Of a DNA stretch of 64,000 nt, positions 35,045 to 46,989 are shown in pieces. Position 1 is the first letter of the stretch, and every line of letters begins with the position of its first letter. Made by a program: the position numbers and the translations under genes. A model generated the notes under the pieces. That model worked only from the letters and a program-made list of their open reading frames with translations, searched no databases and was not told where the DNA came from. Origin of the DNA: Orobanche coerulescens (Eukaryota; Streptophyta; Magnoliopsida; Lamiales; Orobanchaceae); assembly GCA_033398695.1 (NCBI GenBank), contig CM065814.1, positions 18,658,358 through 18,722,357 of the forward strand, written 5' to 3'.

Positions 35045-36309
35045 TGTTACATGTTATTTTTGTGCGCTTTATTGTCATTATTCTATCTTTATTTTAGTTT
35101 AATTATGTGAAAATGAGCCCCTAATGCACGACATTTGCACATTTTGAAGGGAATTAGAGTCCGGAAGCTTGAACGTGGAAAAATGGGCCGAAAATGACAT
35201 TTTTCAGTCGAGGGATGCGTCACATTGAAGATGGGTCGCGGCACAGGCACAACACCCAGCAAAGCGGTACAAACTGTACTGGGGGCCGCGGGACACTTGT
35301 TCTGGGCCGCGGCCTATAATGGAATTTTGCTCAGGCCTGGGCAGCGTAACAACTAGGGCCGCGGGCCGCGACGCGGGTTTCCTAATTTCAGATCGCGATT
35401 TTTGGCTGTTTTGGAGGCAGACTCGACCTAATCGTCGGACGCATTTTTGGAGATAGAAGATAGTTATAAAAGCCGAGAGAAGGTCAGAAAAAAAAAAGAT
35501 CATCGAAGGAGAGGAGAAGAATACCTAGCAGCAGAGAGCAAGGTCAGAGAACAGAAGAAGACAAGTTCATCAATTGTGTTTGAATTTCTTCCTTATGTTT
35601 AATTCAAATATTTGTGTATTGTTTTCAAGCATGTCGGGCTAGACTCTTTTATTCTAGGATTGAGATGGAACCAAGATTATGATAGATTAATTCTTGATTT
35701 TACGTTATTGATATTTTTTCCTTTTCTATTGAGTTTTCCTTAATTGTTCTTATTGCTTTCAATTGTGTGGCCTATGATTGAATTTTTGTAACTACGTAGA
35801 TTGAATCGGGAGAGGAGAGTAAGTAGTGTAAATTTGGTGAAAACCGTTTTGTCTTGTGAGATAGGAATTTACTCATAAGAATTATGAAGCATTTGAAGAT
35901 TTTAGAACTTTTTGGCTAAGATCGAATTAACTCACCTAGAAATAGAGTGAATTATTTGCTTTGGAGGCATTAGATTAACTTAGAATCTTAGCTTTCAACA
36001 AATTGGGGAATTACATAAATTATATTAATCAAGATTAATTTGGATTAATCGAGGCGAATTCTCGATCCTAGATTCTTCTCCTATTTGATCTCCTTTTATC
36101 AGACTGTCGATTTTATTGTTTGTTTTTAGTTATCGCAATATTTAGTTATTAATAATTATTCAACCCCAAAATTTTGGTCGTTCAGATAAAATTAGAAATA
36201 CTAATAAATTGGTACTTAGTACATCAGTCCTCGAGGGAACGATACTTTTCTCATCACTTTATTACTTGATTACGACAACGTGCTCTTGCGTTCACAGAAA
36301 TACGTAACA
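35045..36309 (+). repeat. Athila right LTR
   Basis: 1265 bp, about 40 bp shorter than the left LTR through small deletions (for example one GC-rich word and a stretch near 35965). TATA box at 35465. Ends ACGTAACA, followed by TSD TTATA. Confidence 0.92.
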
Positions 36310-36314
36310 TTATA

Positions 36315-38490
36315 TGAGGAGTGTTGTCGCTGCTTATGTCTTTTCGACTGTTGTTTTTGTCCGCTGCTAATGATTTTCAAATTGATTTGCTCGTTTTGCA
36401 AATATTCTTATGAGACCTTTGTGCTTACACATGTTTGATTTGCTCACACCGGGAGGGTCCGACGAGGCCTTGGGGGAATTCGTGACTTCATTCCGGATTT
36501 ACGAGCTTGTTCGCTAGCCAGTTCGGAAGGGTCCTTAGAGGCCTCGAATAGGGTCAGTGGTTTCGCCCTGATCCTAGGCGGTTTTCGACTATGATATTTT
36601 ACTAATTTTTTTCCGGTAAAAGACATGTATTGTCTTTATCTTGAACGACTTCATGCGTGTGCTATGATGTGTTTAAGCGAGTGTCGATACGTGTGAATTT
36701 TGGGCATTCTGGTCTATTGGATTTCTAAAAAACCTTGAGTATCTTAGAAAATAAATCTCGAGACGTACTTTTAAAATGGATTATTTTCTAGCGGTACCTT
36801 CGAGGTGCCTACTAGTGCCACATTATGTTTCAAAATTATTCCACTTTGAGGACCAAAATATTTTGAGATATTTCCAATGATTTAGAAACGCAATTGCTTA
36901 GACCCGAAGGTCGAATATTTCTGAAAAGTTTTTCACTAAAGAAAAGTGTCCTCATTCTTATCAAACGCAAGATGGTTTTTTAAGGTCTCGATATCGATGT
37001 TTGTACTACTTTTCGAAAGATGATACTCAACATCAACTAGTGTTTCAAAATTATATTTTTCAAAGGTGGTTTTCGTTTTTAAAACCTATCACTTCCTGCT
37101 TGTGGTTAGAGAAAGTGTGTATGATGTTAGTATTGTCGTTAGGGTGTTGGCCCTCTGAGTTGTGATTGAGTGGGTGGTGTGAGCGTTGAGTCGTCTGCCA
37201 CACATTTGTTGTGTTAGCCCTCTGTGAGAGGTGTGATGTTGATATTGAATGTTGTCGCCTCGTGGTGATTGGTGCGTTATCGCATATGCACGATCTGTTA
37301 GAGCTTGGGTTTGTATGATTGTGTGCATCTGTGATTGTTCCGTGATGTGTCGGTTGCTTGTTGTATTGTTACCTTGCTTCCATTGTTGTGAGTTTTGGGG
37401 ATGACACTTCTTTTAGAAGAGATCGAATGTAATATCCGTATTATTTTTGACTTCTGCATTTTCTCCTTCTCAATTCTATCGACTCGCTCGTGTTCGTTGA
37501 TACTTTATGAACTTGTTGTGTATTTCGGTTTTTATTGTTCGAACGAGCCGTGATCTTGTTTTGGATAGATCTGGTTATCTCTGTGACTTTTCCGAGTTCG
37601 GTTCGATTCTTGTGAACCTCATTCGAAAGTAACATCTTTGAGTTTCTACCAGCTCTTTTAATGTCTTAAGTTGATGTGTGAACTTCGATCATTGTTGTTC
37701 AATCGTTATTGTTCGATCAACGTTGTTCAATCGTTGTTGTTCGATCATTGTGGTTCGATCGTTGTTGTTTGATCATTGTTGTTCGATCGTTGTTGTTCGA
37801 TCATCATTGTTCAATCGTTGTTGTTCGATCATTGTGGTTTGATCGATGTTGTTCGATCATTGTTGTTCGATTGTTGTTGTTCGATCATCGTTGTTCAATC
37901 ATTGTTGTTCGATCGATGTTGTTCGATCATTGTTGTTCGATCGTGGTTGCATGACTGGTGTTGCTTGATCTCGTACCGCGGAGAATTATCGTTCCCTGTT
38001 AGTCAGCTGTTTCGAACGTGGCCAAGTGGGTCACCGAGCCGTGCACTGCGAGATGGTAGCTGAGAGGTTGGAGGATCGAGTTGCGTCTCTGCTCCGAAGG
38101 GACATGGAGGTGCCTAGTGTGGGTTTCGAGAATTTCGGCGTGGTCCGAGTTCTCCGTGGTTACCCTTACGGATCGTTGTACGCGTCATTACTATTTTTCA
38201 ACTGTGCGTGTGTTCTCGCAATAGGTGCCTTTTGTCCCTTGATGGTTCGGATAATTGAATTGATTGCATTATCTGGTTGGTGGTGCTTGGCACTTGTTGA
38301 TCGTGTTATGTCCTTGCTTGTCGCTGAGCGTGTCTCCACGCCGTATGTTCCTTTGCGTTCTTGTAGCATCTTACCGATGGGCGTAGCTATGCGGTTCTTG
38401 TGTATCTCGTTGAGATGTTCCTGGTGGGATATTACTCCCCCGTACTTATTTTTAAGTTCCGGGACGAAACTTCTTTTAAGGAGGGTAGAA
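36315..38490 (+). other. X-outer internal region, 3' part, non-coding
   Basis: Aligns in reverse with 24227-26640 of X-inner. It holds LTR-like words (AGGGTCCTTAGAGGCCTCG near 36530), a first polypurine-like block plus TGTAATATCCGTAT at about 37395-37440, a minisatellite at 37690-37960 and the real polypurine tract AAGGAGGGTAGAA at 38478-38490. An open stretch at 38026-38565 resembles no known protein and is not conserved as a frame in X-inner, so I do not call it a gene. Confidence 0.7.
37690..37960 (+). repeat. 14-bp minisatellite, about 19 units
   Basis: Unit GTTGTTCGATCATT with variants (CGTT, AATC). The matching part of X-inner, near 24690-24740, has only two or three units, so the array expanded in this copy. 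Because 14 is not a multiple of 3, frames through it are accidental. Confidence 0.85.
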
Positions 38491-39016
38491 TGTAATATCC
38501 GCAAATTTCGATTTTTGGTATATTTCTTTTTTTGGCAGGAATCCGTTTTAACGGCTCGCCTGTGACCGTTTCATCATTCTGAGAATGATTAATTCTACAC
38601 TTTTTGACATCCGAGTTCGTTTCGATATCTTTTTGCTGAGTTCAGTGCTTTTTGGTAATTTTTCCTCATTTGAGTTCGATTCTTGCAAATCTCGTTCGAA
38701 GCTGTTGTTTCGTATTCCCGTAAGTCCGTTTAACTTTGTTAGACGTGTTGTGAGCTTTGGTTTGGTTATTCGATCACGTATCGTGATTTTCGGGCATTTT
38801 GGGCCATTTTGTAATTTCCCAAAGTTGTGGGTATCTGCCTTCATATTTATTGTTTCGACCTTTTCATGGTCGCGTGTGAGTTTGATTGTAGCTCAAGCTC
38901 GTAGTATGATCTTATTCTGGAACTTTCTGTGCGTATCCTGAACTTCGTATTTCGATCGGAGGAGTCCGTTGTTGTAACCAGCTTTGAGAATACTACTGTT
39001 GTAGTTTTGGGTGCAT

Positions 39017-39330
39017 TAGCGCATGCTAAGGGATCTCCTTAACGTCGAGCAGCAGGGTCAGAGGTCAGTAGTTAGATTCAGGCCCGTTAGCACACACTAC
39101 GCTTATTGGCTAGCGCGCGCTAAGGTGCTGTAGTTAGCGCAAGCTACGGTTGAGGTAGCGCGCGCTAACTGGCAGTTCGAGGCAGTCCAGAAGCTATTGG
39201 ACTGAGTCTGGGGGTCTCGTTAGCGCACGCTAACTTTTGTAGTTAGCGTACGCTAACTGCACATTTTGGTAGAACGTTTTGTTCTGATGCTTCGATAGCG
39301 CACGCTAATCAGGAAGATTAGCGCACGCTA
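39017..39330 (+). promoter_or_regulatory. Nine-copy palindrome array in X-outer U3
   Basis: TAGCGCACGCTA variants start at 39017, 39088, 39111, 39135, 39156, 39221, 39244, 39296 and 39319. Steps of 23 or 24 occur four times. The last copy ends 4 bases before the TATA inverted repeat. Confidence 0.72.
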
Positions 39331-39333
39331 AGC

Positions 39334-39355
39334 TGTCCAGTATATAAACTGGACA
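39334..39355 (+). promoter_or_regulatory. TATA box enclosed in a 7-bp inverted repeat
   Basis: TGTCCAG (39334-39340) and CTGGACA (39349-39355) flank TATATAAA. The arms differ from those of Tekay1, but the geometry is the same. Confidence 0.7.
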
Positions 39356-40756
39356 ACAATCGTTTTTCTCATTTTCACCCTCATTTCCTCTTCTCTCCAT
39401 AGGAGTAAGTCAAGGGCGACTAGGGTTCGCGATCTTGTCCGATTTTGCTCAATCCAAAGGTGATTTGGAGTATCCTAGGTGATTATAACATCAGTTAATC
39501 CATTGTTCTTCGCCGAATCAAGATATTTTTCTTGAATCCCTAGAGTTGACTTTTTGGGGGTTTTGTTCGTTATTTCATTTTCCAGCCGATTTTGATAAAT
39601 CGATTGTTGTTAAATGATGTTGTTAAACATATCCTATGGATTGTATATCCATATTTCGGTTTGGAATTCTGTTTTCGTGCTTCGTTGGGTCGATTGCGTT
39701 CTTGGCCGTTTTGGGGGAAACCCTTGAACTTTCGTTGTTTGTTCCTTTAATTCAGCGACTTTGGGTCGTAATATGGAATTCATTTTCATTGTGATTTTTT
39801 TTGTTCGTAGTTATTGTCGCAGGTGTAACACCCCCGATATTTTCAGGAATATTACAGCGCCGTAAATCCTTTACATAAGGAATTACAAGGCTAAAGAAAT
39901 GAGAAGATAATAACAGATACCAACGTATGAAAATAACGGAAATAAGATACAACAGTTCTGACCAAATACTGAAAGTACGAATGTTCAACGGAAAAGTACC
40001 AATACATCACTAAGTCCAAATCATCATAAACGACTACGTACTCGAGTACTTATTAAAATGATACAAACAACAGACAAATAAACCCGGCCGGAACATCACT
40101 CTGCACCCTCATCGTCATGCAACTCCAGTGGTTGTTTCCCTGCTCTCCTGGATCCTGAACATAAACAAATGTTCACCCCCGAAGGGGTTAGCACAACGAT
40201 TGCTAGTACAAGTACCACAACATATTATTCAACATCTCACGAAGAATAATAATAACATAAATGACAAAAGAACCAACGAGTCTTCTCCTGCGAGAAACTC
40301 AATAATAACATACACACATGATAATCACAACATGATATCACAACATACACATGGTAATTCCAATGATCCAGCGTTCACTGCCTAGACCCCCCGATGATTC
40401 CGTCAAACCAACCCGAGGTGGAAAAACCCATCCGATGATCCAGCGCACGCTAGCATAGATCCCCCGATGATCCCATCGGACCAACACGAGGTGGACATAC
40501 AACAACGACATATATGCACGACAATATGTAAAACATCAATATATATAGAAAAATTAAGGTACTTGCCTCGATTCGAAGACAAGAATACTACTTCCACGAA
40601 AAATGAAACACTCAAAGGTCGCCCCTTCGATCAATCACGTAGCAAGCTCGAACCTTAACAAAAGAAATAATATAGAATTTATCTCACGTCGTACGAATGT
40701 CTAACAATCCAATTTTACGGTCGAAAGTTCATAAAACGTAATCTGCCTGAACTACT

Positions 40757-41055
40757 TAGCGTACGCTACATATTCTACATAGCGTGCGTTAAGCCTGCTC
40801 GCTAGCGCACGTAAACAACGAAGCCTAGCGTACGCTGACTATGTATCGACAGTCCTCTCTGGTCAGACGACTGACTTGCCTTATGACCTAACGTACGTTA
40901 AATACCAAACGTAGCGTACGCTAAACATGCCCGATAGCGTACGTTAATATGCATATCTTAGTGTACGCTAAGTGTGCATGGCAGTTTCACTACTGGGCAG
41001 CATACCGTTTTAATGGTGATGAAATTACGAACTCCTCAGTGATTAACGTACGTTA
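40757..41055 (-). promoter_or_regulatory. Palindrome array in transcribed part of Tekay2 LTR
   Basis: Copies start at 40757, 40780, 40803 and 40826 (three steps of exactly 23), then 40889, 40912, 40935 and 40959 (23, 23, 24), then a single one at 41044. This array lies about 600-900 bp downstream of the minus-strand TATA box, so it should be inside the transcript. Right-LTR copy: 47927-48230. Confidence 0.7.
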
Positions 41056-41633
41056 TCCATCTACATGTCATGTTCATAAACTTATGAATGATCTTACGGA
41101 TTCAAACATCTTTGAGTTCAAGGAAAAGAATATCATCACAACTCTTATATTCAACCTCGATTATCATTCTCATGTGAAGTTCGGTGATCTCTGATTGGTG
41201 CACTAGATTCCATTATCATTTACATATTCAGATTTCATCTTAAAGGTGAACTAACAACTCCAACTACGATGTTTCAATGACGATATTATAAGCATAATCA
41301 TTCCCACTTCTAAACATGATGCTTGTTTGAATAATTCATCAATGGAATTCAATATCTTGATAGCATGATCATCTTATTCTTCAGAACACGAATCTTAGGC
41401 TGGAGATAGAATTAACATACTTTAAGATGAAGAAATCACTGAGCCAAAAAGGTAGAATCCGAATCCGGTTGGTTGTATGCCAATACAAGGTGCTACTCCA
41501 CTTCAATGATCAATCACAAGTGATATCCAATCTTTAATGAATCAAGTAGAGGTGGTCTAAGTGTTTAAAGAGGATATAATTCTCTCTGGTCTCTCAAGAA
41601 CGAAGGATAATCGAAGGAAATGTAAACCAAGTA

Positions 41634-41660
41634 AAATGGGTTGCTGTCCCATTTATAACA
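41634..41660 (-). promoter_or_regulatory. TATA box with 7-bp inverted repeat
   Basis: Plus-strand AAATGGG (41634-41640) and CCCATTT (41648-41654) pair. On the minus strand TTATAAAT runs into the first arm. The right LTR has the same at 48804-48824. Confidence 0.65.
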
Positions 41661-41679
41661 TTTCTGCACATACGTTAAT

Positions 41680-41902
41680 TAGCGCACGCTATCTCCATAT
41701 CTTTAGCGCACGCTAACTAGCGTTGACTCCAAATCTGTCCAGATTTGCCCGCAGGAATCTTATCCGGACCCACATCCGGCTGGCGCATGTGCGAGCCGTC
41801 TATCTCAATAATTGACTGCTTAGCACATGCAATTCCTCATTCGTAGCGTGGGTTAGTTTTTAACCGATAACGCACGTTAAGTTACATTCTTAGCGTGCGT
41901 TA
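41680..41902 (-). promoter_or_regulatory. Palindrome array upstream of Tekay2 TATA box
   Basis: Copies start at 41680, 41704, 41821, 41844, 41868 and 41891; steps of 24, 23, 24 and 23. Several have lost one half-site base (for example TAGCACATGCAA). Right-LTR copy: 48850-49072. Confidence 0.65.
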
Positions 41903-42057
41903 TCACGAGTTTGCATGAGAAATTTTGCATGTTATTATACTTATGTACAAGGATATGAGTATAGGAAATATCATACTCCAATTATCGAGATCATAATTCC
42001 GAATACTACAGGGGTCAAATGCAGATGAAATACACAATAATAAATCCGGATATTACA

Positions 42058-42078
42058 TACTCTCCTACTCAAAAGGAG
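42058..42078 (-). other. Tekay2 polypurine tract
   Basis: Minus strand CTCCTTTTGAGTAGGAGAGTA, directly abutting the LTR, preceded by the shared phrase TTTCGGGACGAAA. Confidence 0.75.
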
Positions 42079-42092
42079 TTTCGTCCCGAAAC

Positions 42093-43153
42093 TCAAGACG
42101 AAAATAACTTTGGATATCTGGACTTCATGCTATCTTCCGTTTCCCAAGTGGCTTCTTCCACTCCGTGGCGTGACCACTGAACTTTAACCAAAACGATTGG
42201 TTTGTTCCTCAACTGCTTAACTCGACTCTCGAGTATCCTGACTGGTCTTTCTTCAAATGTTCCATCCTGAGTGACTTCTATTGTGCCGAAATCAATGACA
42301 TGACTAGGATCCGGAATATATATCTGTAACTGTGATACATGGAACACGTTATGAACATGGCTCAATGACGGCGGTAATGCCAATCTGTATGCCAACTCTC
42401 CAACTCTCTCAAGGATTTCGAATGGTCCGATATATCTCGGACTCAGCTTTCCCTTCCTTCCAAAACAAAAGATTCCCCAAGTAGGAGAAACTTTTAAAAG
42501 TACGTGATCTCCAATACTGAACTATAATGGATGACGACGTACATCTGCATACGATTTCTGTCGACTCTGGGCAGTCAACAGCCTTTCATGAATCAAGGCT
42601 ATTTTCTCTCGTGTCTGAACAATCAATTCTGGTTCCGTTCCGATCAAATCTGATGAATCGTCCCAACATAAGGGCGATCTGCGTCTTCTCCCGTATAATG
42701 CCTCAAACGGTGCCATCTTAATAGAAGCATGCCAACTATTGTTGTAGGTAAATTCAATCAACGGTAGATGAACTTCCCAACCATTTGACCAATCTAAGGC
42801 ACATGCCCTTAGCATGTCTTCCACCGTTTGAATGGTCCTCTCGGATTGTCCGTCTGTCTGCGGGTGATAAGCTGTGCTGAAGTTCAATTCGGTCCCCAAG
42901 GCCTTATGAACTGCTTTCCAAAAATGAGACACAAAACGGTCGTCTCGATCAGAAATAATGTCTTCGGCATACCATGCAGTCGGACTATCTCTGAAATAAA
43001 TACCCATGCCAACCTCTCTGGTCCTCATGTGCCCTTAATGCCTTGAAAATGAGCTGATTTGGTTAAACGATCAACTATTACCCAAATCATGTTCATTCAT
43101 GTCTTGGTTCTCGGTATACTAGTGATAAAGTCCATCGATATGTCCTCCCACTT
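42093..43153 (-). pseudogene. Tekay2 integrase core and chromodomain-like tail, broken
   Basis: Stops interrupt just after the zinc domain (TGG-to-TAG, then two TGA codons around 43020-43145). The frame 43028-42522 has the second integrase Asp ([12 protein letters not shown]) and Glu ([10 protein letters not shown]). A further break near 42400-42520 separates the final frame 42395-42093, which ends with the chromodomain-like [16 protein letters not shown]. Confidence 0.85.
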
Positions 43154-43597
43154 CTATTCAGGAATCGGGATTGGCTTCAGCATTACTGCAGGTTGTTGAT
43201 GCTCGATCTTAACCTGCTGACAAGTCAAGCATTTCAAAACATGGTCCGCTACATCTTTCTTCATGTTGCCCCACCAAAAGTTCTGCTTCAAGTCCTTATA
43301 CATATTACTGGTGCCTGGGTGGATAGAATAGGGCGAGCTGTGAGCTTCCTTCATAATCGTCTGTTTCAGAACATCGACATCGGTAATGCAGAGTCGGTTC
43401 TGAAATCTCAAAACTCCATCATCATGAATTACAAATCCGGGGGCCTTCCTCTTGATCACTTCATCATGTAACTGAATCATCAGAGGGTCATCTGCCTGCT
43501 TAGATTTGATTTTCTCGGTTAACGATGAAGTAATTTCCATCACGCACAGTTGTCCTTGGACTCTTTGTAACCATACTTCAATTCCTTCTCGAATCAT
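43154..43597 (-). pseudogene. Tekay2 integrase zinc-binding domain
   Basis: His of EAHSSPYSIHPG and Cys pair of CLTCQQVK form the HHCC domain, preceded by the linker from RNase H. Open for 147 codons, then a stop at the PIPE junction. Confidence 0.85.
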
Positions 43598-43600
43598 CTC

Positions 43601-44083
43601 TCATTGAATGCTGAGCTGGGAGGTCAGAGTCTCCAACATCTGGATAGAAATAGGCTTGCGGCTAAGTGCATCGGCCACTACATTTGCTTTGTCTGGATGA
43701 TAAAAAATCTCCAAGTCATAATCCTTAATAAGTTCCAGCCATCTCCTTTGCCGTATGTTCAACTCTTTCTGACTGAAGATGTATTTTAGACTCTTGTGAT
43801 CCGTAAAGATCTGACAATGAGTCCCGAACAGGTAATGCCTCCAGATTTTCAAAGCAAAAACTACTGCTGCTAGCTCCAAATCATGCGTTGGGTAATTCAC
43901 TTCATAAGGTTTCAGCTGTCGTGACGCGTAAGCGATCACCTTATCATTCTGCATCAATACACATCCGAGTCCTTGGTTCGAAGCATCACTGTAAATTATG
44001 AATCCTCCAGTTCCCTGTGGAAGTGTTAAAATCGGTGCTGTCGTCAACCTCTTCTTCAATTCGTCAAAGCTTTTCTGACACAT
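43601..44083 (-). pseudogene. Tekay2 RNase H domain
   Basis: [33 protein letters not shown] and [11 protein letters not shown] give the four RNase H acidic landmarks in order. It is separated from the RT frame by a stop near 44090-44110. Confidence 0.87.
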
Positions 44084-44110
44084 TTCATTCCACTCAAACT
44101 TTTGAGTTTT

Positions 44111-44704
44111 CTACAGGAGTCGAGTCAGTGGGAGGGAAATTTTGGAAAACCCTTCCACGAATCGACGATAATATCCAGCAAGTCCTAAGAAACTCCGGAC
44201 TTCTTTCACGTTCTTAGGAGGTTTCCAATCCATAACTGCTTCGATTTTCTGGGGGTCTACTCGTACTCTTTCAGTTGATACCACATGACCGAGGAACATT
44301 ACTTCCTTTAGCCATAATTCACACTTAGAGATCTTGGCGTACAATTGCTCGCTTCTCAAAAGTTCCAAAACAATCCGCAAATGCTGCGTATGTTCTTCCG
44401 GGCTCTTGGAATAAACTAGAATGTCATCAATGAACACAACTACAAACTTGTCCAAATACTCTATGAACACACGATTCATCAATTGCATAAACACTGCAGG
44501 TGCATTAGTGAAACCAAACGGCATCAGTACAAACTCATAATGTTCGTAACGAGTTCTGAATGCTGACTTTGAAACATCAGATTCCTTAATTCTCAGCTGA
44601 TGGTATCCTGATCTCAGATCGATTTTAGAAAATACTGTTGCTCCTTGCAATTGGTCAAACAAATCATCAATCCGTGGCAATGGATACTTGTTCTTAATCG
44701 TCAT
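44111..44704 (-). pseudogene. Tekay2 reverse transcriptase
   Basis: Open from after CIDY through [29 protein letters not shown], the FIDD catalytic box and the thumb [16 protein letters not shown]. The upstream part is in the preceding frame, ending with a stop at about 44716. Confidence 0.88.
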
Positions 44705-44716
44705 TTTGTTCAGCTC

Positions 44717-45490
44717 TCAATAGTCAATACACGGTCGAAGCGATCCATCCTTCTTCCGGACAAAAAGAACTCGTGCTCCCCGGGGCGAAACGCTTGGCTG
44801 GATATAGCCTTTGCCCAGTAACTCATCCAGTTGCTTTTTCAGTTCGTACATCTCAGTAGGTGCCATACGATACGACGCCTTATAAATTAGTGTAGCTCCG
44901 GGTTCCAGCTCGATAGTGAATTCTACATCCCGTCGTGGAGGTAGTCCAGGTAACTCGTCAGGAAATACATCCGAAAACTCGTTCACAACAGGAATGGATG
45001 AAAGTTCCACAATTTCGTCTTCTTTCTTCATTGCATAGCACCAGTATCCAGTACAGCCCTGTTTCAACAATTTGACAGCTTTCATCGCTTTGATCAACCT
45101 TCCTGAGCTTCCTGGTTTCCATCTTTCAAACAGTATTTCAGAACCATCGTCAGCGATCAGCGAGATATTCCTCCTTCGGTAGTTTACAATAGCTCCATAT
45201 CGATTAATCCAATCATCTCTGAGTATCAGGTCGTCTCCTTGCATTTCTATCACAATCAAATTTGAGAGCCACTTTGTGCCTCCAAACGATACAGGTAAAT
45301 CTCTAGTTTCTAAGTTTCCAACAATTCTCTCTCTGCTCGGTAAACCCACAACATAAGGTTCACAATTATGAAAACCAGAAATATTCAAACGATTTACACA
45401 AGATAAGGATATAAATGAATGCGTAGCTCCTGTATCGAATAAAACGCTAACTGGCTGGGAAAGGATCTCGAGCGAGCACTGATGCGACAA
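44717..45490 (-). pseudogene. Tekay2 protease and RT N-terminal part
   Basis: Protease [11 protein letters not shown] with Asp-Thr-Gly, then the linker to [12 protein letters not shown] and the RT fingers. Begins out of frame with gag; ends in a stop just after PCIDY. Confidence 0.87.
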
Positions 45491-45735
45491 AGAAGATCTC
45501 GATCGTCTGTTCTCCTCATCTCATACGACGTGGGGAACAGATCCGCACTCGATGTACCCTTTCGGTCCCATTGTCCTCGCCTCGTCGCGGCAAAAATTCC
45601 GAGGCATCTGTACACTTTGCTGCGTCATTGGATACTAGCTTCCTTCGAATCGGCCATGTGTACGGGCTCTAAAAGACTTTGCAGCCTCTTCACAGAACAC
45701 CACACAATGTCCCCCCCGTCCACAATCAAAACAAG

Positions 45736-46754
45736 TCACGACAGGTAGGGGCAATTCCGTCGATTCTGCCCTGTCTGGGGACAGTTAAAGCATTTCATGG
45801 TGACATCTGTCATGGTTGATGCTGCTCCGAAGTTCTTTCCGCTCCTAGGTGGGTGCGGAGGTTTCTTGAAAGAATGAAAAGATGACTGGGTCTTGCGGGG
45901 CCCGCTGCTCTTGTGCTCTATAAAAGTACGAGAGACTTTCTGCTTCTTGGATTTCGTAAACTTCTCCATCGCTGCTTCCTTGATTTCGTACGCCAATGCT
46001 TTATCCTTGTATTGACGGAGAGTGGTACATTCAAAACCGGACATGTACCTCTGGATTTCTGGTTTCATTCTCATATCAAAATGGATCATCATTTCTGCAT
46101 CTGTTCTGACCAGATGTCGAACAAATGCCAGCTGCTGGTTAAACGTCTTAATTGCCTGAGATACTGGCACATATGAAGGCTGAGCGGAGAAAAACTCCCG
46201 AACTTTGGCTTCCCTCACAGGAGGAGGGCAGTACTGAGCTTCCATCATCAATTTAAATTCTGTCCAGTCTGCATCATGATCTGCAGGCCGGATGGCTTCC
46301 CACCACTCGAATGCTTCTCCTATTAGAAAGTATTGAGCAATAGAAGCTCTCCGGTCGTCTGGGAAATTAATTCCGGCAAAAAATTTCTCCAATTCCTTCA
46401 ACCAATGGTCCAATGTGGGTGTCTCGGAAAAGCCATCGAATTTCAGTGGTTGCATCTTCGCCACCTCTTACAGCCATCGGTCACCTTGATTTCCCATGTC
46501 TGGGATCCCTTGATGTCTATCTCCCTGCTGTAATCCCACCGCCACCTGCATTCGGTCCACGACCTGGGCGAACTGAGTCATCTGGTTCACCACCTGACGA
46601 AGGATTTTGGGCACAGCAGGTTCCGGTTCATTATTAATAGATCTTTGTGGCTCGCCTGAGCTGTGGCTGGCCTGATTAGAAGGCGAAGCTTCTCTTTCGG
46701 CATTCCTTCATCCGCGTCCACACCGCGACCACGTCCACGTCCACCTCTCAACAT
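45736..46754 (-). pseudogene. gag: Tekay2 gag, broken
   Basis: Likely start Met at 46754 followed by an Arg/Gly-rich leader (GGRGRGRG). A frame break lies between about 46590 and 46470. The capsid part (46464-45736) has WLKELEKFF and AQYFLIGEAFEWWEAI. The zinc knuckle reads CFNCPQTGQNRRNC, with Gln where His is needed. A stop follows at 45736, and the rest to 45490 is in mixed frames. Confidence 0.82.
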
Positions 46755-46970
46755 AATGTAAGCATAAATACTCAATATACAGGAAACAATATCGTTCAAA
46801 TGTTCAAGTATAAAGAGGTACAACACGTAAAAAACGAGATAGAGTTTAGGAACTTACAACCACCGCTCGCATGAAGATGTAGGCAGTACAGTGATGTTAT
46901 TCACGGCCAGTTACCTCAAAAGAGGTATATGACCCCTATTTTAACCCAATGGCCAAGATATCTATAATCT

Positions 46971-46984
46971 TAGCTCTGATACCA
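46971..46984 (-). other. Tekay2 primer-binding site (tRNA-iMet)
   Basis: Minus strand TGGTATCAGAGCTA, five bases from the LTR boundary at 46990; a full match to the usual iMet site for its first 12 bases. Confidence 0.85.
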
Positions 46985-46989
46985 TATTC

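Larger units (their letters stand above)
2426..36309 (+). mobile_element. Athila-type Ty3/gypsy retrotransposon, interrupted and inactivated
   Basis: LTRs 2426-3730 and 35045-36309 start TGTTACATG and end ACGTAACA. The direct repeat TTATA flanks the whole (2421-2425 and 36310-36314). The tRNA-Asp PBS follows the left LTR. Order inside is gag, protease, RT, RNase H, integrase, then an accessory frame and a long 3' region, which is the Athila order. Two elements inserted later split pol: 7313-11665 and 12020-29804. Several nonsense changes and frameshifts make it non-autonomous now. LTR lengths (1305 and 1265 bp) and scattered differences say it is older than Tekay1. Confidence 0.93.
38491..39823 (+). 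repeat. X-outer right LTR, first part
   Basis: Starts TGTAATATCCGC right after the polypurine tract and includes U3 and the TATA box. Interrupted at 39823 by Tekay2 and continued from 49233. Confidence 0.88.
39824..42057 (-). repeat. Tekay2 LTR, left
   Basis: TGTAACACCCCCGATATT...GGATATTACA on the plus strand. It has two palindrome arrays (40757-41055 and 41680-41902) on either side of the TATA inverted repeat at 41634-41654. Confidence 0.92.

Noticed and set aside
37709..38063. Repetitive Val/Ser/Leu-rich proteins of 81 and 95 codons
   Set aside because: Translation of the 14-bp minisatellite. The period is not a multiple of 3, so frames are chance.
38026..38565. 179-codon open frame in X-outer
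   Set aside because: Not kept as a frame in X-inner, overlaps the polypurine tract and LTR start, and matches no family I know.
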